Source: Coraliomargarita_B sp036735565
Lineage (GTDB): Bacteria > Verrucomicrobiota > Verrucomicrobiia > Opitutales > Coraliomargaritaceae
Assembly: GCA_036735565.1 (NCBI GenBank)
Contig: DAINOC010000098.1
Coordinates: 1 to 5,295, forward strand
Length of the DNA stretch: 5,295 nt
Direction of reading: 5' to 3'
Position 1 is the first letter of the stretch. The number at the start of each line of letters is the position of its first letter. Shown piece by piece: positions 5,291 through 5,295 of the stretch. The translations under genes and the position numbers were made by a program. A model generated the notes under the pieces. It did no database searches. It saw nothing but the letters and a program-made list of their open reading frames with translations, and was not told where the DNA came from.

Positions 5291-5295
5291 GTGCT

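Overview
The window is ordinary bacterial chromosome, GC-rich by eye and densely coded, with a small toxin-antitoxin pair at its right end. The wording of the YchF N-terminus (MLQAGIVGLPNVGKS) and the lack of clear Shine-Dalgarno sequences before nearly every gene would fit the Verrucomicrobiota (Opitutae-like). This is an inference from memory of family sequences, not a demonstrated placement. No rRNA, tRNA, CRISPR array, insertion sequence or phage gene is visible.

Layout. (1) Positions 1-1087, minus strand: the ribosome-associated ATPase YchF, complete except for its last few residues, which lie beyond the left edge. (2) Positions 1088-1518: a 431-bp divergent intergenic region. It may hold a ychF promoter with a roughly 165-nt leader that carries a hairpin and a 24-codon mini-ORF behind an AGGAGG, plus a weak promoter for the rightward genes. 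(3) Positions 1519-2256: a classical short-chain dehydrogenase. (4) Positions 2348-3823: a GlcD/D-lactate dehydrogenase-type FAD oxidoreductase. Four bases after its stop comes cutA (3828-4139). (5) Positions 4143-4406: a nucleotidyltransferase remnant that has lost its N-terminus and two catalytic aspartates. It lies in the cutA frame, one codon after the cutA stop. (6) Positions 4407-4567: noncoding, with a possible weak terminator and a TTGACA box. (7) Positions 4568-5290: an AbrB-fold antitoxin and PIN-domain toxin (VapBC type) that abut exactly.

How the genes work together. The dehydrogenase and the FAD oxidase could act on related hydroxy/keto compounds, but only their shared direction and closeness suggest this. 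The oxidase and cutA are probably translated from one message. The toxin and antitoxin form a self-contained module. ychF is a housekeeping gene pointing the other way.

I found no new multi-gene system. The best leads are the degenerate nucleotidyltransferase fused in frame behind cutA, and the possible ychF leader peptide.
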